From: an uncultured Oscillospiraceae bacterium
GTDB lineage: Bacteria > Bacillota > Clostridia > Oscillospirales > Oscillospiraceae
DNA: 64,000 nt
Direction of reading: 5' to 3'
NCBI GenBank assembly: GCA_934597255.1
Contig: CAKTQV010000001.1
Span: 265,550 to 329,549, forward strand
Under the pieces are notes generated by a model that was given only the letters and a program-made list of their open reading frames with translations, did not search any database and was not told the DNA's origin. The position numbers were made by a program, and so were the translations under genes. Positions 34,435 through 43,370 of the stretch are shown piece after piece. Within the stretch, counting starts at the first letter, position 1; each line of letters opens with the position of its first letter.

Positions 34435-35160
34435 TCATTGAACGAAAGACAAGGAATTGTCCCAAGACTCGTAGGGAACCGGGAGAGGGGGAAAGAAGTC
34501 GCATGGGGATGTCGCGCTGAAAGGTGTTCGGGGAAGTTTCTTCTGTGGCTCCGGACCCGGTTCGGGAATTCCGCGTCCATCGGGTCGGGCGATGTACTTG
34601 TAGCCGTCTACAATCTTTTCATCCACTCCAAACCCAAATTCTCCGTAGCTGGCAACGTGCCAAAGCTTCCATGCGCCGTCTTCATAGATGAAATCGACAC
34701 CAAATTTCGCAAGAGAACCTCTGGCGACTAAGGTGCCATCTCCATCAGCCTCGACTGTAACGTCCGGAGAAAACCAAAGACCTTTTGCGGTTTTTCCATC
34801 TCCGGCAACAACAATGTACGGTGTGGTAAGAAGTCTGGCGGTAAGGTTTCCCATTCCGAGATCCGTATTCTTAAAAACCATTTTAGGATATGTTTTCTTA
34901 TATTTTTGCAACCGCCGTTCATTCTTGGCATGACTGAAAGCAACATAGTATGCCTTCACGTTTTCCGGGCCAATGTAGGCATCGCCGTTGTGACAATAGG
35001 CAATGTCAGGGGATTTAGACCAAAGCGCCTCAAACTCTTCGGCCTGCTTTTGGGCTCGCAGATAGTACATATGGGCAGAAAAGAGATTTTGTAGTTCCAT
35101 AAAGGATTTCAAACGAAAATTTTCCTGCTCCAGCGAGGAAATGCGTTCATCAAAAGTCAA
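34435..35160 (-). CDS. SnoaL/NTF2-like domain protein
   Basis: The 241-residue protein has an N-terminal helix (ISSLEQENFRLKSFMELQNL). The cone-shaped alpha+beta barrel common to SnoaL-like cyclases, dehydratases and isomerases follows (DIAYCHNGDAYIGPENVKAYY, DGAWKLWHVASYGEF). Its C-terminal 40 or so residues are Pro-rich. I chose the TTG at 35160 because GGCGGTGAT lies at the right distance, the promoter at 35237 is upstream of it, and no ATG fits; an internal ATG at FMELQN is an alternative. Function within the island unknown; members often act on small cyclic or hydroxylated substrates. Confidence 0.75.
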   Translation of the reverse strand: MTFDERISSLEQENFRLKSFMELQNLFSAHMYYLRAQKQAEEFEALWSKSPDIAYCHNGDAYIGPENVKAYYVAFSHAKNERRLQKYKKTYPKMVFKNTDLGMGNLTARLLTTPYIVVAGDGKTAKGLWFSPDVTVEADGDGTLVARGSLAKFGVDFIYEDGAWKLWHVASYGEFGFGVDEKIVDGYKYIARPDGRGIPEPGPEPQKKLPRTPFSATSPCDFFPPLPVPYESWDNSLSFVQ

Positions 35161-35236
35161 AATATCACCGCCAGTTAATTTCAGAATGTGAAAAAATATG
35201 ATAAATTTCGGTTTGGATGGTAAGATTCTATATTGG

Positions 35237-35264
35237 ATTATATCACAGGGCGGAAAAGTGTCAA
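35237..35264 (-). promoter_or_regulatory. Promoter of SnoaL-dehydrogenase-M24 operon
   Basis: Minus strand consensus TTGACA (35259-35264), 16-base spacer, consensus TATAAT (35237-35242). Confidence 0.82.
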
Positions 35265-35413
35265 CTATGGGGATACTGGACAAAAAGCATGATTATTTTA
35301 AAAATATTAGGATAAATTGCTGAAAATAGAGAAAATTGTGCCCTGATATTGACAGAATGCGGCCGATATGGTATTTATTTAACGAAACGGGCACGACGAT
35401 ATGTTATTTCAGA

Positions 35414-35442
35414 ATATGAAATTATTTCTGATAATTTCATAT
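35414..35442. promoter_or_regulatory. Inverted repeat, candidate operator of the island
   Basis: ATATGAAATTA (35414-35424) and its exact complement (35432-35442) are separated by seven bases, roughly midway between the divergent operons. An IclR-type or other dimeric regulator could bind here. Confidence 0.55.
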
Positions 35443-35519
35443 ACCGAAAATTGCAATATCTGTTGACAGCGCGCCTCGGGACAATCGGGGATAATAAAGA
35501 CAGGAGAGTATAAGCCGAA

Positions 35520-36698
35520 ATGATAAAACTTCAGCAGGTAGGCGGAATGTTTACCATGATTTCCGACAAGGAATTAGAGCGACGCAGGAGTAGTGCGCAG
35601 CGCATTATGAGAGATAAGGGTGCAGATTGTGTCTTGACAGTCGCTTTTAATACGGCGCAGGGGAGTGGTGTTCGGTATTTTGCAGACTTTCCGGCCAATG
35701 ATTATGGCTCCGCGGTGATTCTTCCGGCTGAAGGTGGCCTTACATATATTGCACAAGGCGGATATGGAAAGCCGGCGATTACGCCTACAAGCGCACGAGG
35801 GTTCGATGAGAATATTGCAATACCGTATGCTCCGGCATTCCCATATTCAAATCATTTGCTTTCTGAGGAAATTGTTAAATGTATGAAGCGCAGGGGCTTC
35901 CGAAGGATAGGGCTGTATCGCAAGCAGTTTATCTCTTATTTGATTATGGATGCCCTGAAGGAACAGATTGACGGCGTTGAGTTCATTCCTTTGGACGAGG
36001 AAATCGACCTTTTGATGGCTGTTAAATCGGAAGAGGAAATAAAAATATTCGCGGATGTGGCTAAGGTTCACGACAATATCTACTCCTGTCTGGATGTTAT
36101 TGTGAAACCGGGGAAGACAGAACGTCAGATAGGAAACGAGATCAAAAAGATTGCCCTCGACCAGTATTTCGAGGACATGAATATCATGGTAGGTGCAGGA
36201 AATCCCATGGCTCGTCACAAGTGGTATCTGGATCAGAATGGGCTGGTTAAAGACGGTGACTATCTGGATATCTTAGTTGAGTGCCAGGGGCCTGGTGGTT
36301 TTTTCTCAGAAGTTTCAAGGATGTGGTCTCTCGGAGAACCAAGGGAGGACCTGAAACAGGCATTTTCGGATGTGGTGTTGATTCAGGAAAAATTGGCTGC
36401 CATGGCAAAGCCTGGCGTACCCGCTTGCGAACTAATGAAAGAACTTCACCGTTTCCAAGTTTCGCACGGTTATGAATTGGAAAGCCGTCTCTGTGGTCAT
36501 AGTCAGGGATACGATGTTGTGAATCGCCCCAATCTCTCTTTGTATGAGACTATGAGCTTCCAAAAGAATATGTATATCTCAATTCATCCCTGTCTGGGAA
36601 ACGATAATATTTTTGCGATGGTAACGGATAACTTCCTGATTACAGAGGATGGGGCAAAACAGTTTACTAAGACACCAAAGGTTATTCACCTTCTTTGA
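35520..36698 (+). CDS. M24 (creatinase/aminopeptidase P fold) protein without metal ligands, copy B
   Basis: The 392-residue paralog of the protein at 32182-33330 has the same creatinase N-terminal plus M24 arrangement. The five metal-ligand positions read DILVE, FFSEVS, LCGHSQG, YISIHPCL and MVTDNFLIT. Again the His of GH is kept, and His replaces the Glu of the usual TIEPG. Sharing both substitutions with copy A suggests a common chemistry or a heteromeric enzyme. AGGAGAG precedes the ATG at 35520; ATGs at 35547 and 35556 are possible. It precedes the binding-protein gene by 66 bases and heads the rightward arm. Confidence 0.82.
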   Translation: MIKLQQVGGMFTMISDKELERRRSSAQRIMRDKGADCVLTVAFNTAQGSGVRYFADFPANDYGSAVILPAEGGLTYIAQGGYGKPAITPTSARGFDENIAIPYAPAFPYSNHLLSEEIVKCMKRRGFRRIGLYRKQFISYLIMDALKEQIDGVEFIPLDEEIDLLMAVKSEEEIKIFADVAKVHDNIYSCLDVIVKPGKTERQIGNEIKKIALDQYFEDMNIMVGAGNPMARHKWYLDQNGLVKDGDYLDILVECQGPGGFFSEVSRMWSLGEPREDLKQAFSDVVLIQEKLAAMAKPGVPACELMKELHRFQVSHGYELESRLCGHSQGYDVVNRPNLSLYETMSFQKNMYISIHPCLGNDNIFAMVTDNFLITEDGAKQFTKTPKVIHLL

Positions 36699-36764
36699 TT
36701 TCCGGGCCAGGTCCGGAATAGAAGATAAATACAAACTGAAAATAACTAAAAGGAGGAAAGAACA

Positions 36765-38444
36765 ATGAAGAAGACCAAAGTGGTTGCACTGTTGCTCGTG
36801 CTGCTGATGATGATGAGCCTCATGAGTGCGTGCGGAGCCACGAAAGACACCGCCAAAGAGCCTGTGGAAGCTGCTGATCAGGTTACGGAAGCAGCGGCCG
36901 AAACCGTTGGCGAAAGTGTTGGCGCAGAGATCGGCGAGATCGCTGTCGCTGAGGGTGAAGGAACGTATGAGCGCAAGACGGAAGAGGGGACGCTGACAGT
37001 CGGCATCATCCGCAACCTTTCTGCCCTGAACCCCGGCAACAACAACTCTGTCGCGGCACTGAGCCTTGTGTACGATAAGCTGTTCGTTCTCAACACTGAG
37101 ACCGGCGAGTACGAGCCCCGTCTGGCCACGGAGTGGTCCTATGATGATGAGACTTCTCTTCACATTTGGCTGCGCGATGATGTTCAGTGGAGCAACGGCG
37201 AACCCTTCACGGCAGAGGATGTTCTGTTTACTGTCGAGTATCTTGCCACCAAGTCCACCCGTGCTATTGAGAACTTCCGTGACTATGATATTGAGAACAG
37301 CGAAATCATCAATGACCACGAGCTGATTCTCCGTACAAAGACGGTTGACGGTGCTCAGATTGCCAACCTGGCTTCCAACTGGGCTTATATGCTTAACAAA
37401 AACCATGTCGAATCTACGGATGACGACGCTTTCTGGGAAGACATTGTCGGCACCGGCGCTTTTCTTTGCGAATCCAATGTTGCCGGTGAGAAGGCCACCT
37501 TCACGGCCAACCCCAATTACTGGGGTGAAGCTCCTGATTTCGATGAAGTGACCATCCGCTACTACTCCGATACCGCTACCATGTTCATGGATTATGAGAC
37601 CGGTGCTCTCGATCTTGTTCTTGAGCCGACTGACCTCGACCTTGCCCGTGTTACCAACGGTGAAGTAGACCATACGATCTACACGCTGTTCCCCCAGATG
37701 CGCGTTGTTACTCTTGTTATGTACGACAAGAACGAATTCCTTTCCGATGTTGCTGTTCGTGAAGCGATTGCTCACGCGATCGATGTTGATGCTGTTGCTT
37801 ATGCTGGCTGGGGTGACCTTGCCGTTGTTCCGACCGGATTCCTGCCGGAAGGCTGCAATTACCGTCTTGAGACCGGTGCTTACGAGTATAATCCCGAATT
37901 GGCCAAGCAGGTTCTTGCGGAAGCAGGCTATACGGATGGTCAGATTCAGCTAACCACCGTGTATGGCACTGCTGAGCCCTCTGTTGGTGTTGCTTGCGAA
38001 GCTCTGCAGGCAATGCTGGCTGAAGTTGGCATCGGTTTGACCATTGAGTGCTATGACCAGGCTACCATGACGGCTATGATTCAGGGTGCCAATAACAACG
38101 GCGTTCCCGAGGTTGAGCTTAGTCTCTTCTCCAACTCCATCACTACCAGAGACCCGTCTCTGCTCTATAACCTCTTTAAGTCTGACAGCTCCCTGGCTAT
38201 TTGTGCCAACAGCGATGAGTATGTAAACAAGCTGATTGTTGATGCTGTTGGCACCAATGACAGCGATGAGCGTGCCAGTCTCTATGCTGATCTGCAGCAG
38301 TATCTGTATGACAACTTCATGGGTGTCCCCGTAGCTGAAACCTTCTACTGCGCGGTTGCTCGTGACTACATCGATGCGGATTCTCTGGTTGCTATTGGCG
38401 ATTGTGCTTCCCCCAATCTGACCATGATCGAGTTTGTTGACTGA
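36765..38444 (+). CDS. Family-5 solute-binding lipoprotein of the island importer
   Basis: The 559-residue DppA/OppA-like protein has a signal peptide with lipobox SLMSAC (Cys about residue 24), an acidic linker rich in Glu/Ala, and the family core (LNPGNNNSVAALSLVYDKLF, WLRDDVQWSNGEPFTAEDVLF, AIAHAIDVDAVA). AGGAGGAAAG precedes the ATG. It delivers substrate to the permeases encoded just downstream. The family carries peptides, nickel, sugars and other small organics, so the ligand is open. Confidence 0.93.
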   Translation: MKKTKVVALLLVLLMMMSLMSACGATKDTAKEPVEAADQVTEAAAETVGESVGAEIGEIAVAEGEGTYERKTEEGTLTVGIIRNLSALNPGNNNSVAALSLVYDKLFVLNTETGEYEPRLATEWSYDDETSLHIWLRDDVQWSNGEPFTAEDVLFTVEYLATKSTRAIENFRDYDIENSEIINDHELILRTKTVDGAQIANLASNWAYMLNKNHVESTDDDAFWEDIVGTGAFLCESNVAGEKATFTANPNYWGEAPDFDEVTIRYYSDTATMFMDYETGALDLVLEPTDLDLARVTNGEVDHTIYTLFPQMRVVTLVMYDKNEFLSDVAVREAIAHAIDVDAVAYAGWGDLAVVPTGFLPEGCNYRLETGAYEYNPELAKQVLAEAGYTDGQIQLTTVYGTAEPSVGVACEALQAMLAEVGIGLTIECYDQATMTAMIQGANNNGVPEVELSLFSNSITTRDPSLLYNLFKSDSSLAICANSDEYVNKLIVDAVGTNDSDERASLYADLQQYLYDNFMGVPVAETFYCAVARDYIDADSLVAIGDCASPNLTMIEFVD

Positions 38445-38548
38445 TCTGCGTCAGTAAACTAGGCAAAACTTTTTTGGGCCGACTGTTCGGGTCATGTCTG
38501 GACAGTCGGCCATGCCTCACAGATATATCGATGAAAGAAGGCCGTGGA

Positions 38549-39541
38549 ATGGCAAAATATATTTTGAAAAGAATACTATTGATGATTCCTGTGATTCTGG
38601 GTGTTGTTCTGATTGTTTTTTGCATTATCCGTATGGCTCCCGGTGATCCAGCTACAGCATTGATGTCTGTGGGTGCAACAGAAGAAGAACTTCAAGCCAA
38701 ACGCGTGGAGCTTGGACTTGATAAGCCATTTGTGGTCCAGTTTTTGCTGTATGTAAAGAACTTTGTTCTGCATTTTGACTTGGGTGATTCTTATCAGACG
38801 GGGCTTCCTGTCACCGGAGAAATCCTAAAACGTTTTCCGATTACATTCCTTTTGGGTGCGTCCAGCGTTTTGATTTCGCTGGTTATTGGTATTCCGTTTG
38901 GTATTATCTCGGCTACAAAGCAGTATTCCGGAATGGATTACGGCGTTACTTTTGTTTCTCTGATCCTGGCGTCTATTCCGGGTTTTTGGTTTAGCTTAAT
39001 GCTTATTTTACTCTTTGCGTTAAAACTGCAATGGTTTCCTGTTGCAGGTTTAGAGGAAGGGTGGAGAAGCTGGGTCTTACCGATATTGGCAATGGGTGGT
39101 TATCCAATAGCCACTATTTGCCGCACAACGAGATCCAGTATGCTTGAAGTAGTACGTCAGGATTATATCCGGACGGCGCGGGCAAAGGGTTTGGATGAGT
39201 CGGTTGTTATTAAGCGGCATGCGCTCAGAAACTCTTTGATTCCCATCATTGCAGTTGCCGGTCTGCAAATGGGATATGTAATCGGTGGTACGGTTGTCAT
39301 TGAGAGCATCTTCTCGATTCCCGGCATCGGCAGTTTGCTGATTACCGCAATTACCAGCAAGGACTACAACATTGTTCAAGGTTGTGTCTTGATAATGTCC
39401 ATGTTTATTTGCGTTATGAACCTTTTGGTTGATATCATGTATAGCTTCGTGGATCCGAGAATAAAAGCGGTATACTCTTCGGGAAAAAAATTAAAAGCGG
39501 CGAAACGAGATTTGAAAGAACCCGAGGAAGAGGTGGCCTGA
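38549..39541 (+). CDS. Oligopeptide-type ABC permease (DppB/OppB)
   Basis: The 330-residue inner-membrane protein begins MAKYILKRILLMIPVILGV. It has APGDPATALMS and the EAA loop around RQDYIRTARAKGLDESVVIKR, then SIFSIPGIGSLLITAI, as in DppB. The ATG at 38549 is chosen over the longer frame because it starts the conserved N-terminus. It ends in a TGATG overlap with the next permease gene. Confidence 0.94.
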   Translation: MAKYILKRILLMIPVILGVVLIVFCIIRMAPGDPATALMSVGATEEELQAKRVELGLDKPFVVQFLLYVKNFVLHFDLGDSYQTGLPVTGEILKRFPITFLLGASSVLISLVIGIPFGIISATKQYSGMDYGVTFVSLILASIPGFWFSLMLILLFALKLQWFPVAGLEEGWRSWVLPILAMGGYPIATICRTTRSSMLEVVRQDYIRTARAKGLDESVVIKRHALRNSLIPIIAVAGLQMGYVIGGTVVIESIFSIPGIGSLLITAITSKDYNIVQGCVLIMSMFICVMNLLVDIMYSFVDPRIKAVYSSGKKLKAAKRDLKEPEEEVA

Positions 39542-40419
39542 TGATGAAAGTTTGGAAAAAGAAAGCAGAAAAACAATCTCATGGGCAATTTCATGACGCT
39601 TGGAAACGCTTAAAAAAGAATAATCTTGCTTTCACGGCAATTATTATATTGCTAATTATTGTTTTGGCTTCAATATTTGCGGACTATATTATGCCTTATG
39701 ACTACACAAAACAGGAAATTCGCAATAGCTTTGCCACACCCAGCTGGGAGCATATAATGGGAACAGACAACTTTGGCCGCGACCTATTCAGCCGTATTCT
39801 AAAGGGCGGACAAATATCCTTGCTTGTTTCTGCCGGTGCCGTTTCCATGGCGCTGATTATTGGTGGTTTATTTGGTGCTACTGCGGCTTATTTTGGCGGG
39901 GTATACGGCAATACTGTTATGCGAGTGATGGATATCATCTTAAGTATTCCTGGCTTCTTGATGGCTGTCGCTATTTCTACAGCGCTGGGAACCGGCGTCG
40001 TGAACTCGATTATTGCCATAGGCTTCAGTCTAATTCCTTCTTTTGCCCGAATCCTTCACGCTGCGGTTTTGACGGAAAAAGACCAGGAATATGTAGAAGC
40101 GGCCATCGCGACGGGAGCTTCGCACTTTCGCGTTTTGATCCGTTATATTATTCCCAATACACTTGCCTCTTTGATCGTAAATGCGACCTTGAGGCTTGGT
40201 AGTGCAATTATGCAGATTTCCAGTCTAAGCTTTATCGGACTTGGTGTTCAGCCGCCACAGGCAGAGTGGGGTTCTATTCTAAATGTGGGAAGACAGTATA
40301 TTCGCGACTACCAGCCGCTTGTTATTTTCCCGGGTCTGGTTATCGTCATTACGCTGATTTGCTTTAATCTGGTGGGTGATGGTCTCCGTGATGCACTGGA
40401 TCCGAGACTGAAGCAGTAG
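39541..40419 (+). CDS. Oligopeptide-type ABC permease (DppC/OppC)
   Basis: The 292-residue permease has the OppC N-terminal pattern (WKRLKKNNLAFTAIIILLI), HIMGTDNFGRDLFSRILKGG, and the EAA loop at DQEYVEAAIATGASHFRVLIR. Its start overlaps the DppB-like stop by one base. Confidence 0.94.
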   Translation: MMKVWKKKAEKQSHGQFHDAWKRLKKNNLAFTAIIILLIIVLASIFADYIMPYDYTKQEIRNSFATPSWEHIMGTDNFGRDLFSRILKGGQISLLVSAGAVSMALIIGGLFGATAAYFGGVYGNTVMRVMDIILSIPGFLMAVAISTALGTGVVNSIIAIGFSLIPSFARILHAAVLTEKDQEYVEAAIATGASHFRVLIRYIIPNTLASLIVNATLRLGSAIMQISSLSFIGLGVQPPQAEWGSILNVGRQYIRDYQPLVIFPGLVIVITLICFNLVGDGLRDALDPRLKQ

Positions 40420-40431
40420 GGAGGAATACAG

Positions 40432-41400
40432 ATGAGCTTACTCGAAGTTAAGGATCTTGAAATTCAGTATGAGTCGGACGGGCGAATTGTGCACGCTGTA
40501 AACGGGGTCAGCTTCAATATAGAAGAAGGGGAGACCCTGGGCCTGGTGGGAGAAACCGGTGCAGGCAAAACGACGAGTGCCTTGGGCATTCTGCGGCTGG
40601 TGCAGGAGCCGGCGGGAAAGATTGTTGGTGGGCAGATTCTCTATAATGGAGAAGACCTTCTGCAGGCTCCGCTTGCCAGAATGAAAAAAATCCGTGGAAA
40701 TAATATCTCCATGATTTTTCAAGATCCGATGACATCTCTGAATCCCGTTCTGACGGTCGGAAGTCAGATCGCAGAGGTGATTCTTCATCATAATCAATGC
40801 AGTAAAGAAGAAGCATACAGGCGTTCGCTTGAAATGCTGGAAAAGGTCGGTATTCCCGCGGAACGTGAATCGGAGTACCCTCACCAGTTTTCCGGTGGAA
40901 TGAAACAGCGGGTATTGATTGCCATAGCGTTGGCATGTAGCCCTAATCTGCTTATAGCAGACGAACCAACGACCGCATTGGATGTAACGATTCAGGCTCA
41001 GGTCCTTGAGATGATGAACGCCCTGAAGCGGGAGTACAACACGGCCATGCTTCTCATTACCCACGACCTGGGCGTGGTGGCCGAAGTGTGCGACAAGGTA
41101 GCTGTTATGTATGCAGGTAAAATTGTGGAGAGTGGGAGCCTGAAGCAAATATTCCGTAATCCTTGCCACCCTTATACAATCGGGCTGTTTGGCTCTATCC
41201 CTAGTATTCATAAAAAGGTACACAGGCTTTCTCCAATTTCCGGTCTTATGCCGGATCCTGCAGACTTGCCATCAGGCTGTTCGTTTAACCCTCGCTGCAC
41301 GAATACGTGCGAACGCTGTAGCCGGGAAGAGCCTGAATTCCTTGAGATTGAGGACGGACACTTTGTTCGGTGTTTCAACCACTGTGGGGAGGTGCGCTGA
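40432..41400 (+). CDS. Oligopeptide-type ABC ATPase (DppD/OppD)
   Basis: The 322-residue ATPase has Walker A VGETGAGKTTSA, Q-loop IFQDPMTSLNP, signature FSGGMKQRVLIA, Walker B LLIADEPTTALD, and the C-terminal oligopeptide-transporter motif with cysteines (CSFNPRCTNTCERCSREEP) that may hold an Fe-S cluster. GGAGG precedes the ATG. Confidence 0.95.
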   Translation: MSLLEVKDLEIQYESDGRIVHAVNGVSFNIEEGETLGLVGETGAGKTTSALGILRLVQEPAGKIVGGQILYNGEDLLQAPLARMKKIRGNNISMIFQDPMTSLNPVLTVGSQIAEVILHHNQCSKEEAYRRSLEMLEKVGIPAERESEYPHQFSGGMKQRVLIAIALACSPNLLIADEPTTALDVTIQAQVLEMMNALKREYNTAMLLITHDLGVVAEVCDKVAVMYAGKIVESGSLKQIFRNPCHPYTIGLFGSIPSIHKKVHRLSPISGLMPDPADLPSGCSFNPRCTNTCERCSREEPEFLEIEDGHFVRCFNHCGEVR

Positions 41401-42368
41401 TGGATAATCTGCTCGAAGTGAAATCCCTGAAAAAATATTTCAAATCCGGCGGAGGACTCCTTCACGCGGTTGAAGACGTTTCCTTTTCTGTTCGGGAGGG
41501 GCAAACCCTTGGTATTGTGGGCGAATCCGGCTGTGGTAAATCTACTCTCGGGCGTGTTATATTAGGACTTTTGGAAGCAACAGATGGGCAGGTGATTTAT
41601 CAGGGAAAGGATATTACTCACGCCAGTAAAAAAGAACGCTATGAGCTGCGTAAGAATATGCAGATTATTTTTCAGGATCCGTTCTCTTCCTTGAACCCGC
41701 GCATGAGCGTCTCTGAGTTGATTGCAGAACCGTTGAAGATATATAAAGTCTTCAAGACGCGTGAAGAGTTGAATGCGCGCGTCAAAGAAATCATGGAAGT
41801 TGTTGGGCTCTCGGAAAGACTGGCCAATGCCTATCCGCATGAGTTGGATGGAGGTCGGCGACAGCGGATCGGTATTGCCCGTGCGCTGACGCTGGAACCA
41901 AAATTCATTGTTTGCGATGAGCCGGTTTCTGCATTGGATGTTTCAATTCAGGCTCAGGTGCTGAACCTGTTGCAGGATTTGCAGGAAACCCAAGGCTTGA
42001 CTTACATTTTCATTACGCACGACTTGTCGGTTGTGAACCATATATCGGATGATATTCTGGTTATGTATTTGGGTTGTGTTGTAGAGACCTGCAACACAGA
42101 CGAGTTATTTGAACGTCAGTTACATCCCTATACGAAGGGCTTGTTGTCCTCGATTCCCATCCCAAGTGTCGAAGACGAGGATCGTGCGGCGCGCCAAATA
42201 ATGAGAGGTGAACTGTCGTCGCCCATTAATCCGAAGCCCGGCTGCCGATTCAAGAATCGTTGTGAGTATGCAACGGAAGAGTGCGGAAGAGTACAACCGA
42301 TACTGGAAGAGATTGTTCCGGGTCACTTTGTGGCTTGTCATCATGTTCGGGAAATAAATAACCTTTAA
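41400..42368 (+). CDS. Oligopeptide-type ABC ATPase (DppF/OppF)
   Basis: The 322-residue partner ATPase has Walker A VGESGCGKSTLGR, Q-loop IFQDPFSSLNPR, Walker B FIVCDEPVSALD and the C-terminal Cys motif (CRFKNRCEYATEECGR). The signature stretch reads LDGGRRQRIGIA; most family members have LSGGxxQR, so the second residue differs. The start overlaps the DppD-like stop (TGATG). Confidence 0.94.
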   Translation: MDNLLEVKSLKKYFKSGGGLLHAVEDVSFSVREGQTLGIVGESGCGKSTLGRVILGLLEATDGQVIYQGKDITHASKKERYELRKNMQIIFQDPFSSLNPRMSVSELIAEPLKIYKVFKTREELNARVKEIMEVVGLSERLANAYPHELDGGRRQRIGIARALTLEPKFIVCDEPVSALDVSIQAQVLNLLQDLQETQGLTYIFITHDLSVVNHISDDILVMYLGCVVETCNTDELFERQLHPYTKGLLSSIPIPSVEDEDRAARQIMRGELSSPINPKPGCRFKNRCEYATEECGRVQPILEEIVPGHFVACHHVREINNL

Positions 42369-42380
42369 TGTTTGCTTGTT

Positions 42381-42410
42381 TCGGGGATTCGGTAAAAACT
42401 GAATCCCCGA
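42381..42410 (+). terminator. Hairpin ending the importer operon
   Basis: TCGGGGATTC pairs exactly with GAATCCCCGA around a ten-base A-rich loop, with only a weak T tract (GCTTTAC). It separates the importer from the iclR-type gene. Confidence 0.6.
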
Positions 42411-42420
42411 GATGCTTTAC

Positions 42421-42450
42421 TTGACAAAATGTGAAAGAAAAGTTTATATA
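42421..42450 (+). promoter_or_regulatory. Promoter of the IclR-type gene
   Basis: Consensus TTGACA (42421-42426) with TATATA (42445-42450) at 18 bases. The -10 lies in the first of two tandem 26-base repeats. Confidence 0.65.
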
Positions 42451-42486
42451 TAGGTATATAAAGAAAAGCTTATACATAGGTATATA
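42435..42486. repeat. Tandem 26-base repeat upstream of the IclR-type gene
   Basis: Copies at 42435-42460 and 42461-42486 differ at two positions (AAGAAAAG[T/C]TTATA then [T/C]ATAGGTATATA). They cover the promoter and early leader and are likely regulator-binding sites. Confidence 0.75.
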
Positions 42487-42522
42487 GAATACTGCATTTT
42501 GGTGAAGAGGTAGAACAGATTC

Positions 42523-43317
42523 ATGGCAACCGAAAGCAACAAATCAATCACTAAGGTATTAAAATTGATTGATGTTATAGCACAAAATCCGGAGCCGATG
42601 CGCCTGATGGACATCGCTTCTAAAGCAGATCTCCCGGAAAGTACAACACTACGCCTGTTGATGCCGTTGGAAGAAGCTGGATATGTATATCGAAATCCGG
42701 ATGGGAAGCTGTATTCGCTATCTATGAAGTTTGCATTTCTCGGAAACCGAGCCCGAGAACACAATACGCATAAATTGGCCTCTGCTACGGCTATATTAAA
42801 AAAACTTTCTACAGAGACCGGAGAGGATGTGTATTTAGGAATTGAACAGGACAGCTCGATTACCTATACAAACTCGGTTCGGGGCAAGTGGTCAAAGGAG
42901 AACGGGGTGAATTACCGCGCTGAAAACTGGTCTCCTATGTACTGTACAGCCATAGGAAAACTGATTTTAGCTCAGCACGAGCTCGGGGCATTAGAGAGTT
43001 TTTTGCGCTTTACACCGTTGATTGCTTACACAAAAAACACGATTACCAGGCAGGAAGAGCTGATGGCGGAATTGGAAGATATACGCTCAAAAGGTTATGC
43101 ATTGGACATGGAAGAGAGTAACGATGGGATATCCTCGATTGCTGCGCCCATTTATAATTATGCAAATCGTATGATAGCAGGTATTGCGGTCATTGCGCCC
43201 AGTAGTCGTTTGACCCAGGAGAGAATAAAAGTACTATTGCCAAAATTACTGGATGCTGCGGGAGTAATCTCAAAGAATATGGGCTTTCGCGGCGAAATGG
43301 CAGGCCTGATTTTTTGA
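42523..43317 (+). CDS. IclR-family transcriptional regulator
   Basis: The 264-residue protein has an N-terminal winged helix-turn-helix (LMDIASKADLPESTTLRLLM, about residues 28-47) and the IclR effector-binding GAF-like domain (YCTAIGKLILAQ, GYALDMEESNDGISSIAAPI). IclR proteins sense the substrates or products of nearby catabolic genes. Position between the importer and the DszB-like gene makes it the probable regulator of the island. Confidence 0.93.
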   Translation: MATESNKSITKVLKLIDVIAQNPEPMRLMDIASKADLPESTTLRLLMPLEEAGYVYRNPDGKLYSLSMKFAFLGNRAREHNTHKLASATAILKKLSTETGEDVYLGIEQDSSITYTNSVRGKWSKENGVNYRAENWSPMYCTAIGKLILAQHELGALESFLRFTPLIAYTKNTITRQEELMAELEDIRSKGYALDMEESNDGISSIAAPIYNYANRMIAGIAVIAPSSRLTQERIKVLLPKLLDAAGVISKNMGFRGEMAGLIF

Positions 43318-43370
43318 GCTGCTGTTTTTCTTAATATGAGCGGATTGTTTCGCTATGGAGTAAGCGATTG

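Larger units (their letters stand above)
35161..35519. promoter_or_regulatory. Divergent control region of the metabolic island
   Basis: This AT-rich region separates the two arms of the island. It holds the leftward promoter at 35237-35264 and an 11-bp inverted repeat at 35414-35442. I could not identify a well-spaced rightward promoter: TTGACA at 35463 is 21 bases from GATAAT at 35490. Confidence 0.6.

Noticed and set aside
35463..35495. Rightward promoter TTGACA ... GATAAT upstream of M24 copy B
   Set aside because: The spacing is 21 bases, too long for a sigma-A promoter; no better partner found, so the rightward start is left unassigned.
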